DNA of 64,000 nucleotides. Source: Streptomyces antnestii (lineage in GTDB: Bacteria > Actinomycetota > Actinomycetes > Streptomycetales > Streptomycetaceae). The translations under genes were made by a program, and so were the position numbers. Where the stretch lies: positions 62,001 through 126,000 of the forward strand of contig NZ_RZYA01000001.1 in assembly GCF_004005495.1 (NCBI RefSeq), written 5' to 3'. Below, in pieces: positions 17,372 to 26,592 of this stretch (its first letter is position 1; each line of letters opens with the position of its first letter). The notes beneath the pieces are model-generated. The model was not told the DNA's origin, searched no databases, and saw only the letters and a list, made by a program, of their open reading frames with translations.

Positions 17372-17590
17372 TCAGATCTGGTCCGGGCGATGCCAGGACA
17401 ACGCCCCGGAGGGGCACTTCTCGACCGCTTCCTGCACTTCTTCGTTCGTGGCGAGATCGGTCGTCGGGGCGTCCGGCAGCAGCTCCACGTACCCCTCGAT
17501 GTCCTGCCCGAAGTGGTCGGCGGCGGAGATCAGGCACTGCCCGGAGCCCACACACATGTCGCGGTCGACCCGCACCTCGAGGTCACTCAT
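17372..17590 (-). CDS. 3Fe-4S ferredoxin
   Basis: This 72-aa acidic ferredoxin has ligands C13 and C19 (CVGSGQC) and C59 (EKCPSGAL). Gly16 replaces the middle Cys of a 4Fe motif, the pattern of the 3Fe-4S ferredoxins that serve actinomycete P450s. Its ATG overlaps the P450 stop by 8 bp (ATGAGTGA), which makes that P450 its obvious partner. No ferredoxin reductase is encoded in the window. Confidence 0.93.
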   Translation of the reverse strand: MSDLEVRVDRDMCVGSGQCLISAADHFGQDIEGYVELLPDAPTTDLATNEEVQEAVEKCPSGALSWHRPDQI

Positions 17591-19010
17591 CGTGTGCCCC
17601 GCTCTCGGCCCGCTTGGTGAACAGGAACTTCAGGTCCTTCGGGGAGAGCGTGATCGTCGCGTTCATCTTCGGCTCCGAGAAGTCGCTGAGCGCGAAGTCC
17701 CAGTGCTGGATCATCATGGCCAGGCAGTACGTCGCCTCCAGCGTCGCCACGCTTTCGCCGAGGCAGCGGTACGCGCCGAACCCGAACGGCATGAACGCGG
17801 ACGCCGTGACCTCGCCACCGTCCTTGTCCAGCCAGCGGTCGGGGTCGAACTCGTCGCCGTGCGGGAAGTTCCGCTCGTCCCGCTGCTGTCCGTAGTGCGA
17901 GTACAGGATCGCGGCGTCCTTCGGAATGGCATAGCCGCCCAGCGTCGTGTCCACCGACGCCTGCCGTGAGAGGAGATACGAGGACGGGTACATCCGCAGC
18001 GCCTCGAACAGCACCCGCTTGAGCGCCGGCAGATCGTGCCGGCCGATCTCGATGTCCGTCCAGTCACGGTCCTTGACCAGCGCGTCGATCTCCGCCCGGC
18101 ATTCGGCGAAGATCCGCGGGTGCCGGGCCAGTTCGTAGCAGGCCCAGCTGATGGTGTTCGCCGTGGTCTCCGTCGACGCCAGCAGGATCGTCGCGGCCTG
18201 GTCACGGACTTCGGTCCGGTCGAACTTCTCGCCGGTCTCCGGGTCGGTGGCGTTGATCAGCATGTCGAGGAGACCGGCCTCCTCACCGGCTCCGTTACGG
18301 AACTTGTCGTCGATGACCGAGTACATGTACTCGTTGAAGGCGTTGAGCAGCCTCTCGAAGTCCCGGTTCGACTTCGTCGGCAGGTGCTTGTAGACGCCGG
18401 TCACATCGACGGCCTGGATCGCCGCGTTCTCGACGAAGACCGGAACGGCCTCGCGTACGAGTCGCAGGACCTCCGGCGGGGTCTTCTCGCCGAGCATGGT
18501 CGAGGTCACGATGTCGCAGCCGACCCCCATGACCGGCCCCATCAGGTCGTAGGGCTGCCGCTCGGGCATCGAGGCGACGAACTCGGCCATGATCTGCCGC
18601 ATCACGGGGAGGTGCATGGCAAGCCGGCGCTGGCTGAACGACGGGAGCATGATCCGCCGTTGCCGCCGGTGCAGGTCGCCGGAGGTCGTGACCACACCGT
18701 TTCCGACCATGTTTCGCATCTTCTTGAAGTGGATGCCGCGCACGAACTTGTCCGCGTCACTCACCAGGATCTGGGCGAGCAGCTCGTAGTCGTTGACGAA
18801 GTACGCGGTTTTCGGGCCCAGTTTGACCCGCGTCACCGGGCCTGCGTTACGCACCGTTTCGATGAACTCGAAACGGGAGCGCAGGATCATCGGCAGGTGC
18901 CCGAGCACCGGAACGCCACCCGGAGCCAGGCCGGGAGTCTTACCCGGAGCCGTGGTGGTCCTGGGGGTGGTGACGGCGTCGGTGGTGCGGGGAGAGGTGG
19001 CAGTGCTCAT
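17583..19010 (-). CDS. cytochrome P450 (475 aa)
   Basis: The I-helix segment is LLASTETTANTISW, the ExxR is in EALRMYP and the heme loop is PFGFGAYRCLGESVA with the proximal Cys. The N-terminus is a Thr/Pro-rich tail before LPMILRSRFEF, with no membrane anchor. Its length and motifs resemble terpene-oxidising actinomycete P450s such as the CYP183/CYP170 types, by general similarity only. It is likely to oxidise the diterpene made by the cyclases. It starts 82 bp after the terpene synthase and overlaps the ferredoxin gene. Confidence 0.93.
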   Translation of the reverse strand: MSTATSPRTTDAVTTPRTTTAPGKTPGLAPGGVPVLGHLPMILRSRFEFIETVRNAGPVTRVKLGPKTAYFVNDYELLAQILVSDADKFVRGIHFKKMRNMVGNGVVTTSGDLHRRQRRIMLPSFSQRRLAMHLPVMRQIMAEFVASMPERQPYDLMGPVMGVGCDIVTSTMLGEKTPPEVLRLVREAVPVFVENAAIQAVDVTGVYKHLPTKSNRDFERLLNAFNEYMYSVIDDKFRNGAGEEAGLLDMLINATDPETGEKFDRTEVRDQAATILLASTETTANTISWACYELARHPRIFAECRAEIDALVKDRDWTDIEIGRHDLPALKRVLFEALRMYPSSYLLSRQASVDTTLGGYAIPKDAAILYSHYGQQRDERNFPHGDEFDPDRWLDKDGGEVTASAFMPFGFGAYRCLGESVATLEATYCLAMMIQHWDFALSDFSEPKMNATITLSPKDLKFLFTKRAESGAHDE

Positions 19011-19092
19011 CGCTGGGAAGTTCCCTTCATCCGTACACCCGAGGGGTGCGGAGAGATGGCTTCTTTGTGGTGTCGATGGTGCGAGTCGCTGC

Positions 19093-20028
19093 TCAGCGGT
19101 AGCGGTCGGTCTCCGTCGGCCAGGTCGCCGCTGCGTAGATCAGCGGTCGATGGCATGCGAGGTAGTCGAGCAACTCCTGTGCCTGGCTGCCGAGATGGAG
19201 GCTGCGCCCGATGGATTCTTCGATGCAGTCCAGGTCCGTGACGGCCTGCATGCACTCATCGCGAACGTGGGCCAGCGCGGTGCTCTCGTCGTAGCCGGCG
19301 TGGTCCATCAGGATCCGCACCGCATTCGACTTGTCGACCGCCTTCTTCTCCCGGCCCCACGAGTAGTAGTCGTTCGACAGACAGCCGAACCGCACCACCA
19401 CATCGTCGATCGATCGCCGGATGGGGTCGTCACGCAGCGCGGCGAAACTGCGGCCGCCGTTGATCCACTTGTCCAGAACGACCTGGACGTCCATCGTGCA
19501 GTAGCCGCGGCGGAAGCTCAGATACGTCGCCAAGGACGTCTTCTTGGTGTATTCGTTCCAGACCCCTTCCCATTTCATCGCCGTGATGGCGCGCTTGATC
19601 TCGTGCCCGATCTCGTCGGCCGCCTCCGTGCCGAGCGCCGCGTCGAGCCGGGACATCGTCGTCCGTACCAACTCGAAGAAGGGGTCCGGCAGACGGGTCC
19701 CGGAAGCTCGCCAGGTGTCCACCACCTCGGTCACCCCGTCGAACCACTCGCCCGGAGACAACCGCCCGTCGTCCTCCTGGACGTAATCCCACCGGTCGTC
19801 GTTGACGATGAGACAGGCGGTCCACAGCGAAGCCGCCAGCAAGGTCTCGGCATCCGCATCGGGATAGACAAGCGCCGCGGCTCCCACGATCTTCGACTGC
19901 CCGGAAATAACGGCGCGGTCGGATTCCTGGAGCCCGAGCCCGGCGATGAGGGAACCGTAGGCGGATTCGGTCTCCGCGATATTCGGGTTCCGCCGGCCTT
20001 CGTACGTGAACTCGATCGCTGCAGGCAT
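19093..20028 (-). CDS. class I terpene synthase (diterpene)
   Basis: The 311-aa ionisation-type terpene synthase has the Mg-binding Asp-rich motif DDRWD at residues 77-81 and the NSE triad N219, S223, E227 in NDYYSWGRE. The ATG shares one base with the upstream cyclase stop (TGATG), so the two cyclases are translationally coupled. In the viguiepinol cluster a small class I enzyme of this type turns ent-CPP into a pimaradiene. The same role is inferred here, but the product cannot be read from sequence. Confidence 0.9.
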   Translation of the reverse strand: MPAAIEFTYEGRRNPNIAETESAYGSLIAGLGLQESDRAVISGQSKIVGAAALVYPDADAETLLAASLWTACLIVNDDRWDYVQEDDGRLSPGEWFDGVTEVVDTWRASGTRLPDPFFELVRTTMSRLDAALGTEAADEIGHEIKRAITAMKWEGVWNEYTKKTSLATYLSFRRGYCTMDVQVVLDKWINGGRSFAALRDDPIRRSIDDVVVRFGCLSNDYYSWGREKKAVDKSNAVRILMDHAGYDESTALAHVRDECMQAVTDLDCIEESIGRSLHLGSQAQELLDYLACHRPLIYAAATWPTETDRYR

Positions 20029-21557
20029 CAGTACCTGCTCACGACGGCACGACCGCACAGCACCGTCACATCGACGATCCGGAAAGGCGTGTACAGGTCC
20101 TTGCCCATCCACAGGGGAGGGTTCTCCCTGGACTCGTCCTCGAGGAAGTCCTTGGCCCGCGATATCGCTGCCGCACACTCCTCGGAACCCTTGCCGCCAC
20201 GGCCGGCGAACAGGTCGAGCGCCATCACGGCGTAGGCCGTTTCCTCGGAGGACGGCTCCGCCATTCCCCAGCCGCCCGAATCCGTCTGGTTTCGCAGCAG
20301 CCATTCCCTGGCGCGACGCAGCGAATCCAGTTGCGGTTCATCCTGCTTCCGGGCGTCGAGAAGAGCCTCGACACACGCCGTCGTGGAGTAGTACGGCGAG
20401 ACATTCCACTTGTCGTACCAGCAGCCGTCCTCGGTCTGCTGGGAAATGACCCACTCGGCACATGCGTCCTCGACGGCCCCGTATTCCGTGATGTCACGGT
20501 GCATCCTGAGGTGATTCAGGTATTCGAGGGCGTGCGCATTCACGGTCTCCGAGGGCGTCTGCTCCGTCGGATACGAAACGAAGTGGTCCTCGTCCCAGAA
20601 CTTCATCAGGATTTCCGGGTGAGTGGGGGCGCCGAGTTTGTCGCCGGCCAGATTGGCGTAGGCCGTGTCGTCTCCGTCGGGCGGCAGGCCGGGCCCGCCG
20701 CCGATACCCGATTCACCGAACCCGGCGGCCAGCTCTTCGACGACTTCCTTGGGGATCGGCACGTCCGGGAAGTACTTGAGCACCAGATTGAGCACCCAGA
20801 GCGCCTCGAAGTACGGCATGGAGCTTCCCATGGGGATAGCTCCGCGGTAGCGGCTCCGCGCTTCTTCGAGATAGGCGCGAGTCGGTTCCCCGGCGTCCGT
20901 CCCCACGGCCGACACCCAGGCCACCGTGGACGACGGGGAACACGTCACCGCACCGTCCGCGGCGGGCTTCACCGTCGCCGCGAACTGTTGCGGCAGCGGA
21001 TGGAATGCCTCGAGTGTGTGCCATGCCGTCTTCGGGATGGCCTGCCCCTGGGCGATCAGGTCGTTCAGCCGGCGCCACAACTCAGGCTTCGCGCCCGGCG
21101 GGTTGGGAAACTCCCGGTCGTGCCCCGCCTGGCCACATGCGGCCGGGCAGTGGCGGTGCAGCACCTCGCCCAGCACATCGATCAGGCTGGGCACGATGAT
21201 CTCGGATGCCACGGTGTCGGGCAGCTTCGGCAGCCCGCCCGCACCGAGCGCCAGCTCCCAGAGCTTTCCGCAGGCCCGCGCCACGGCGTCCGCCACCGCG
21301 GCCCGGTCGGCGTATTCCGGCCGGGAGGACAGACCCGCCACCGCGCCCAGCGTCGGTACCAGCTCGAACCCGACCGAACCCCACAGGCCGTCCGGTCGCT
21401 GCGTCGCGAGCAAGTAGTCGATCTGCGGTGCACCGACGTCCGCACGCTCGGATATCCGCAGAAACTGTCCGGTCTCGTACGGTGAAGGACTGAATTTCGT
21501 TACCTGGTCGGCGGCGCGGTCCTTCAGCAGGGCCGCTATCCGATCGGCATCACTCAT
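20028..21557 (-). CDS. class II diterpene cyclase (CPP synthase type)
   Basis: The 509-aa protonation-initiated cyclase has the catalytic-acid motif DGDD (D294-D297), the bacterial class II segment CSPSSTVAWV (about 206-215) and QW-like repeats (DGLWGS near 57, DGCWYDKW, SGGWGMAE). The class I DDXXD motif is absent, so it cyclises GGPP to a bicyclic diphosphate such as copalyl diphosphate for the next enzyme. The size matches bacterial ent-CPP synthases. The ATG at 21557 overlaps the P450 stop by 8 bp; GTG 21581 is an in-frame alternative. Confidence 0.9.
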   Translation of the reverse strand: MSDADRIAALLKDRAADQVTKFSPSPYETGQFLRISERADVGAPQIDYLLATQRPDGLWGSVGFELVPTLGAVAGLSSRPEYADRAAVADAVARACGKLWELALGAGGLPKLPDTVASEIIVPSLIDVLGEVLHRHCPAACGQAGHDREFPNPPGAKPELWRRLNDLIAQGQAIPKTAWHTLEAFHPLPQQFAATVKPAADGAVTCSPSSTVAWVSAVGTDAGEPTRAYLEEARSRYRGAIPMGSSMPYFEALWVLNLVLKYFPDVPIPKEVVEELAAGFGESGIGGGPGLPPDGDDTAYANLAGDKLGAPTHPEILMKFWDEDHFVSYPTEQTPSETVNAHALEYLNHLRMHRDITEYGAVEDACAEWVISQQTEDGCWYDKWNVSPYYSTTACVEALLDARKQDEPQLDSLRRAREWLLRNQTDSGGWGMAEPSSEETAYAVMALDLFAGRGGKGSEECAAAISRAKDFLEDESRENPPLWMGKDLYTPFRIVDVTVLCGRAVVSRY

Positions 21558-22800
21558 CGCCGGCACCGCTTCCGTCGGCACCCCGCAGATTGACGGGGAG
21601 CGTCTTCAAGCGTCGGCTGATGAGCAGTACCGGCTGCCAGTCCGGAGTTTCGTATCCGGGGCTGAGGTCGGGGAAACGGTCCAGGAGAATCCTGAAGAAT
21701 TCATCCGCTTCCATCCGCGCGAGTGCCGCGCCGAGGCAGTAGAACATGCCGGTGGCGAAAGCGAGGTGGTCGTTCGGACGCCGGGTGGCATCGAATCGGT
21801 CCGGGTCCTCGAATACCTCCGGGTCGCGGTTCGCCGCCATCAGCGCCAGGAGGAACTGCTGCCCCGCTTCGAAGTGATGACCGGCGACTTCGACGGGTTC
21901 GGTATTGGTCCGTGTGATCACGGAAGCCGGTCCGGCGAGCCGGAGCATCTCCTCGACCGCGCCCGGCATCAGGTCGGGATCGGACTTCAGCAGCTCCAGC
22001 TGATCAGGGTGATCGAACAGCTGGACAAGGCCACTGGTGATCAGCCCGCCGGTGGTCTCGTGCCCGGAGAAGAGCAGCATCACGCAGTTGGAGAGGATCT
22101 CCGCCTCGCTCAGGAGGCCCTCGCGTTCGGCGGCGACGAACGCACTGATCAGGTCGTCCTTGGGATCGGCCCTGCGCTCCTCGACCACCTCCAGGACGAA
22201 GTCCTGCATCGCCAGCAGGCTCCGCTGGCACTGCATGAGCCGGTCATAGCTGACGATTTCGGCGATCGCCCCGATGTCGGCCGACCAGGCGAGCAGTTGC
22301 GCCCTGTTGTCCATGGGCACGCCGAGCATCTCGCCGATGACGCACGCGGGCAGCGGATACGCGATGTCGGAAACGATGTCCATCCGGCCGGCCGGCTCCA
22401 CCGCATTCAGCAGTTCATGCGACAACTGCCGCACGCGCGGCCGCATCCGGTCGATCATGGCCGGAGTGAAGAAACGTTTCAGCAGGCCGATGAACCGCTG
22501 GTGATCCGCGGGAACGGTGTGCCCCATCCACTTCCCGACGGCGGTGCTCAGCGGCTCCAGCTCCTCCTGCTGTTCGGGGCTGAGCAGCCGGATGCCCTGT
22601 GTCAGGTTGGCCGGAGCCATGCGGTGGTCTTTCAGTACTCGGACGATATCGGCATGCCGAGTGAGAAGTGCCGCGTCGATGACCGGAACCCAGGCGATCG
22701 GGGTCTTCTCGCGTAACTCGCGGAGCTCCGGAATAGGGTCCGTGCTCTTGTCGGACGAGATCAGTTCGTACTTGGGAAACCTAGTCTCCAAGCCGTTCAT
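21550..22800 (-). CDS. cytochrome P450 (416 aa), first gene of the diterpene operon
   Basis: This bacterial-length soluble P450 has the I-helix FSGHETTGGLI, ExxR in EEMLRLAG and the heme loop FATGMFYCLGAALARME. The loop departs from the FGxGxHxC consensus: Thr-Gly-Met-Phe-Tyr precedes the Cys, with no His or Arg at the usual propionate-contacting position. The ATG at 22800 has GGAGAG upstream and directly abuts the stop of a 12-codon leader ORF. It probably hydroxylates the cyclised diterpene. It leads the 12-gene operon that runs to 8563. Confidence 0.93.
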   Translation of the reverse strand: MNGLETRFPKYELISSDKSTDPIPELRELREKTPIAWVPVIDAALLTRHADIVRVLKDHRMAPANLTQGIRLLSPEQQEELEPLSTAVGKWMGHTVPADHQRFIGLLKRFFTPAMIDRMRPRVRQLSHELLNAVEPAGRMDIVSDIAYPLPACVIGEMLGVPMDNRAQLLAWSADIGAIAEIVSYDRLMQCQRSLLAMQDFVLEVVEERRADPKDDLISAFVAAEREGLLSEAEILSNCVMLLFSGHETTGGLITSGLVQLFDHPDQLELLKSDPDLMPGAVEEMLRLAGPASVITRTNTEPVEVAGHHFEAGQQFLLALMAANRDPEVFEDPDRFDATRRPNDHLAFATGMFYCLGAALARMEADEFFRILLDRFPDLSPGYETPDWQPVLLISRRLKTLPVNLRGADGSGAGDE

Positions 22801-22839
22801 CTAGTGCATCTCTCCAGTCGCTAAAAGGGCGAACTTCAT
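22801..22839 (-). CDS. putative 12-aa leader peptide with TTA codon
   Basis: A short frame encodes MKFALLATGEMH, and its TAG directly touches the ATG of the first P450 (CACTAGATG). Codon 6 is TTA, the rarest codon in Streptomyces, read only by the bldA tRNA. The P450 ribosome binding site lies inside it. Its own ribosome binding site is weak, so its translation is unproven. If translated, it could couple operon expression to bldA. Confidence 0.3.
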   Translation of the reverse strand: MKFALLATGEMH

Positions 22840-22848
22840 GATCGGCAA
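22820..22848 (-). promoter_or_regulatory. candidate promoter of the diterpene operon
   Basis: On the minus strand TTGCCG (22848-22843) and TTTAGC (22825-22820) are separated by 17 bp, just upstream of the first P450. The -10 match is poor, and its position would exclude translation of the leader ORF. Treat it as one of two competing readings. Confidence 0.25.
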
Positions 22849-22888
22849 CCCGACGACGTTCGGCAGCGTAGACAGGGCCATATGTCGG

Positions 22889-22961
22889 CGTCAACCTCGA
22901 CTTGGCGCCCTGGTCAGGGGTTTTGCGTCAATCTCGACGGGACGTTCTGGCCAGGGTTTTG
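22889..22961. repeat. imperfect 36/37-bp tandem duplication
   Basis: Two adjacent copies begin CGTCAA(C/T)CTCGAC and end CAGGG(G)TTTTG (22889-22925 and 22926-22961). They lie between the diterpene operon and the IS remnant. They may be a recombination or IS-end footprint; no element was recognised. Confidence 0.75.
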
Positions 22962-23011
22962 AGGGCACATCGCTGGGAAAGGAGGGTGAGTTGTTGAGTT
23001 TGCAACGTATC

Positions 23012-23513
23012 GAGGGTTGTCTCACGTGGCTCGATAAGAGGGTGTCTCACGTGGCGTGATATCCGTGCGGCATGATGCTGGTTATGGATTGCGATCTGTC
23101 GAAGCGACTGGTTCCAGATGAATTCTGGGAGCTGGTCGCCCCGTTGCTGCCGTCGTTCGCTGCTCGTCCCCAAGGGGGTGGGACGGCTCCCTGCGACGAG
23201 CGGGCCGTGTTCACGGCGGTGGTGTATGTGCTGACCAGTGGATGTGCCTGGCGGCATCTGCCGCCGACGTTCGGCACGTCGCCCGCCACCGCGCACCGCC
23301 GCTTCACGTTATGGACCGAGGCCGGCTTATGGAGCCGACTGCACGGGGCGGTGCTGGAAGAACTCGGGGCCAGCGGTGAGGCCGACTGGACCTCGGCGAT
23401 CGTCGACGCGGCCGCCGTCCGCGCGAAAAGGGGGGATCGCCGACTGGGCGGAAAGGGGCATCGCCGCGGACAGGGCAAGAAACTCGCGGAACTCACCACG
23501 TGAGATAAACCTC
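23012..23513 (+). mobile_element. internally deleted IS5/IS427-like element
   Basis: The left end GAGGGTTGTCTCACGTGGC (23012-23030) matches the reverse complement of the right end (23495-23513) at 16 of 19 positions. A second, near-identical left end sits at 23038-23055. Between them is the 5' part of a transposase gene only; the DDE C-terminal half is missing, so the 502-bp element is non-autonomous. No clear target duplication is visible. Confidence 0.65.
23072..23503 (+). pseudogene. truncated IS5-family transposase
   Basis: The 143-aa frame has the N-terminal helix-turn-helix part of IS5/IS427-type transposases (LVPDEFWELVAPLLPSF, GCAWRHLPPTFG) and reaches DAAAVRAKRG. At the run AAAAGGGGGG (near 23426) a -1 shift would restore the family sequence GGSPTG, the usual frameshift place in this group. 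Either frame then stops within about 30 codons, so the DDE core is lost. It contains two TTA codons in FTLW and GLW, unlike its neighbours. Confidence 0.8.
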
Positions 23514-23759
23514 TGACACCTGTCAAGGAAGTCACAGCCTCGACCCACCGTGTGATGAGTGCCGCGGAGAGGTTCAGCCCAACACACGCTCCACGCACAC
23601 CGAGTCCAGGTGCGGAGCCGAATTTCGTACGACGTCACCACACTCGCCGACAGTCCTGCCGTCGATGTTGCCGGTGCACTTCAGCCGGTCATCTCATTCG
23701 CGGCATGCCTCGCGGGCAGGGCGGAGTACGGGCCTCCCATTCGACAGGGAAGTCCCAGG

Positions 23760-24070
23760 TGCCGTCGAGGGCATCGATGTCCCGCTGCGGCGGTGGGCGG
23801 GTGACCACCTGGACGATGAGATTCGGACTCATCTCGTCACAGGTCTCGGTCTGGGGGGGGCGCTACAGCCGATCCAGTCGCGCTTCCCGGCCACGGTGAC
23901 CTTCTGGCCGTAACGGGCCTCGGGATCATGCGGGGTGACGCCCCTGGATGTCGCCGCACCGGACACCGTCCGGGCCTGGCTGACCCCGGCCACCCCCTGC
24001 ACCGCTGGTGGCGGGCCTGGGATGAGGAGGACCCGCCACCTGAGCGCCAGGCCCTCCTCCACGCCGTCAC
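23760..24070 (-). pseudogene. IS1182-type transposase fragment, frameshifted
   Basis: One minus frame gives DPEARYGQKVTVAGKRDWIGC. After a shift across a run of eight C near 23858, another frame continues QTETCDEMSPNLIVQVVTR and DIDALD. Together these match the central part of IS1182-family transposases (WxGYKxHxTETCD). Both ends are missing. It lies 48 bp from the parC stop. Confidence 0.6.
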
Positions 24071-24117
24071 CGCCGGCAGACCCCTTGATCTCTGCCGCCG
24101 GGTTCAGCGAACTACCG

Positions 24118-26592
24118 TCAGACGGGGCCCGCCACCGCCGCCACCGTCTTCGGCAGCGAGAGGCCCGAGCCGTCGCGGCGCGGGTCCATCTCGGGCAGCT
24201 CGGCCGGTGTGCCGTTCTTCTGCGCCGCGCGCGCCGGCGCCGGGCCCGCCCAGGCCAGGCTCAGACAGTCCTCCCCCTTCAGGAACCGCTGACAGCGCAC
24301 ACCGCCCGTGCCACGGCCCTTCCTCGGGTACTGGTCGAACGGCGTCAGCTTGGCCGTCGTCTGCACCGAGTCGTCGAGCGTGCCGCGCGAACCGGCCACC
24401 GTGATGACGACCGCGTCGACCGCCGGGTCGACCGCAGTGAACGAGATCGCCTTCGCACCCGTCGCCAACTTGATGCCGGCCATACCGCCCGCCGGGCGGC
24501 CCTGCGGGCGCACCATGGACGCCTGGAAGCGCAGCAGTTGGGCGTCGTCGGTGATGAAGACCAGGTCCTCCTCACCGGTACGCAGCTCGACCGCGCCCAC
24601 GATCCGGTCGCCGTCCTTCAGGGTGATGACCTCCAACTCCTCCTTGTTCGAGGGGTAGTCGGGCACCACGCGCTTCACCACGCCCTGCTCGGTGCCGATC
24701 GCCAGGCCCGGCGACGACTCGTCCAGGGTCGTGAGGCAGACGACCTTCTCGTCCGCCTCCAGGGAGGACAGGAACTCCGAGATCGGCGCGCCACCGGAGA
24801 GGTTCGGCGCGGACGCCGTGTCCGGGAGCTGCGGCAGATCGATCACGTTCAGACGCAGCAGGCGGCCCTCGGAGGTGACCGCGCCGACCTCGCCGCGGGC
24901 CGTCGCGGGCACCGCGGAGACGATCAGGTCGTGCTTGACGCGCTTGTCGGCACCACCCTCTTCGGACCCGGGGATCGGCTCACCGCCGGCCGTACGCGCG
25001 AGCAGGCCGGTCGAGGAGAGCAGGACGCGGCACGGGTCGTCGGCCACCTGCAGCGGCACCGCCGCCACGGTGGTGCCCGCCGACTCCAGGAGCACCGTGC
25101 GCCGGTCGGTCCCGAACTTCTTGGCCACCGCCGCCAGTTCGGCCGAGACCAGCTTGCGCAGCTCCGCGTCCGAATCCAGGATGCCCGTCAGCTCGTCGAT
25201 CTCGCCGTTGAGGCGGTCGCGCTCCGTCTCCAGCTCGATGCGGTCGAACTTGGTGAGCCGGCGCAGCGGCGTGTCCAGGATGTACTGCGTCTGGATCTCG
25301 CTCAGCGAGAAGCGCTCGATGAGGCGCTGCTTGGCCTCCGTGCTGTTCTCGCTGGAGCGGATGATGCGGATGACCTCGTCGATGTCGACCAGAGCGACGA
25401 GGAGGCCCTCCACCAGGTGGAGCCGGTCCTGCTTCTTGCCGCGGCGGAACTCGCTGCGGCGGCGTACGACCTCGAAGCGGTGGTCGAGATAGACCTCCAG
25501 GAGCTCCTTGAGGCCGAGCGTGAGGGGCTGGCCGTCGACCAGCGCCACGTTGTTGATGCCGAAGGACTCCTCCATCGGCGTCAGCTTGTAGAGCTGCTCC
25601 AGGACGGCCTCCGGCACGAAGCCGTTCTTGATCTCGATGACCAGGCGCAGGCCGTGCAGGCGGTCGGTGAGGTCCTTGACGTCCGCGATGCCCTGGAGCT
25701 TCTTGGAGCCGACGAGGTCCTTGATCTTCGAGATGACCTTCTCGGGACCGACCGCGAAGGGGAGCTCGGTGACGACGAGGCCCTTGCGGCGCGCCGTCAC
25801 GTTCTCCACGGAGACCGTGGCGCGGATCTTGAAGGTGCCGCGGCCCGACTCGTAGGCGTCCTTGATGCCGGACAGGCCGACGATCCGGCCGCCGGTCGGC
25901 AGGTCGGGGCCCGGGATGAACCTCATCAGTGTCTCGAGGTCCGCGCCCGGGTGCCGGATGAGGTGGCGGGCGGCGGCGATGACCTCGCCCAGGTTGTGCG
26001 GCGGCATGTTCGTCGCCATGCCGACGGCGATGCCGGACGCGCCGTTGACCAGGAGGTTCGGGTAGGCGGCCGGCAGGACACCGGGCTCCTGCTCCTGGCC
26101 GTCGTAGTTCGGCACGAAGTCGACCGTGTTCTCGTCGATCGACTCCGTCATCAGCGACGTCGCGTCGGCCATCCGGCACTCGGTGTACCGCATGGCGGCC
26201 GGCGGGTCGTCGTTGCCCAGGGAGCCGAAGTTCCCGTGGCCGTCGACCAGGGGGAGGCGCATCGAGAACGGCTGGGCGAGCCGCACCAGGGCGTCGTAGA
26301 GCGGCGCGTCGCTGTGGGGGTGCAACTTACCCATGACCTCGCCGACGACGCGGGCGCACTTCACGAAGCCGCGGTCGGGGCGCAGGCCCATCTCGTTCAT
26401 CTGGTAGACGATGCGCCGGTGGACGGGCTTCATGCCGTCACGGGCGTCAGGCAGGGCCCGGGAGTAGATCACCGAGTAGGCGTACTCGAGGAAGGAGCCC
26501 TGCATTTCGTCGACGACGTCGATGTCGAGGATCTTCTCCTCGTAGTTTGCGTCGTCATCGGGGCGCGGGGTCTTCGTGCTGCGGCGGGCCAT
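24118..26592 (-). CDS. parC: DNA topoisomerase IV subunit A (ParC)
   Basis: This 824-aa type IIA topoisomerase subunit decatenates chromosomes together with ParE, which is not in the window. The breakage-reunion domain holds the catalytic Tyr in [10 protein letters not shown], with [19 protein letters not shown] and [13 protein letters not shown] before it. The C-terminal beta-pinwheel lacks an intact GyrA-box (only a degenerate RKGRGTGG), favouring ParC over GyrA. The ATG at 26592 starts MARRSTKTP; the frame upstream is not coding-like. It borders the IS debris on its downstream side. Confidence 0.9.
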   Translation of the reverse strand: MARRSTKTPRPDDDANYEEKILDIDVVDEMQGSFLEYAYSVIYSRALPDARDGMKPVHRRIVYQMNEMGLRPDRGFVKCARVVGEVMGKLHPHSDAPLYDALVRLAQPFSMRLPLVDGHGNFGSLGNDDPPAAMRYTECRMADATSLMTESIDENTVDFVPNYDGQEQEPGVLPAAYPNLLVNGASGIAVGMATNMPPHNLGEVIAAARHLIRHPGADLETLMRFIPGPDLPTGGRIVGLSGIKDAYESGRGTFKIRATVSVENVTARRKGLVVTELPFAVGPEKVISKIKDLVGSKKLQGIADVKDLTDRLHGLRLVIEIKNGFVPEAVLEQLYKLTPMEESFGINNVALVDGQPLTLGLKELLEVYLDHRFEVVRRRSEFRRGKKQDRLHLVEGLLVALVDIDEVIRIIRSSENSTEAKQRLIERFSLSEIQTQYILDTPLRRLTKFDRIELETERDRLNGEIDELTGILDSDAELRKLVSAELAAVAKKFGTDRRTVLLESAGTTVAAVPLQVADDPCRVLLSSTGLLARTAGGEPIPGSEEGGADKRVKHDLIVSAVPATARGEVGAVTSEGRLLRLNVIDLPQLPDTASAPNLSGGAPISEFLSSLEADEKVVCLTTLDESSPGLAIGTEQGVVKRVVPDYPSNKEELEVITLKDGDRIVGAVELRTGEEDLVFITDDAQLLRFQASMVRPQGRPAGGMAGIKLATGAKAISFTAVDPAVDAVVITVAGSRGTLDDSVQTTAKLTPFDQYPRKGRGTGGVRCQRFLKGEDCLSLAWAGPAPARAAQKNGTPAELPEMDPRRDGSGLSLPKTVAAVAGPV

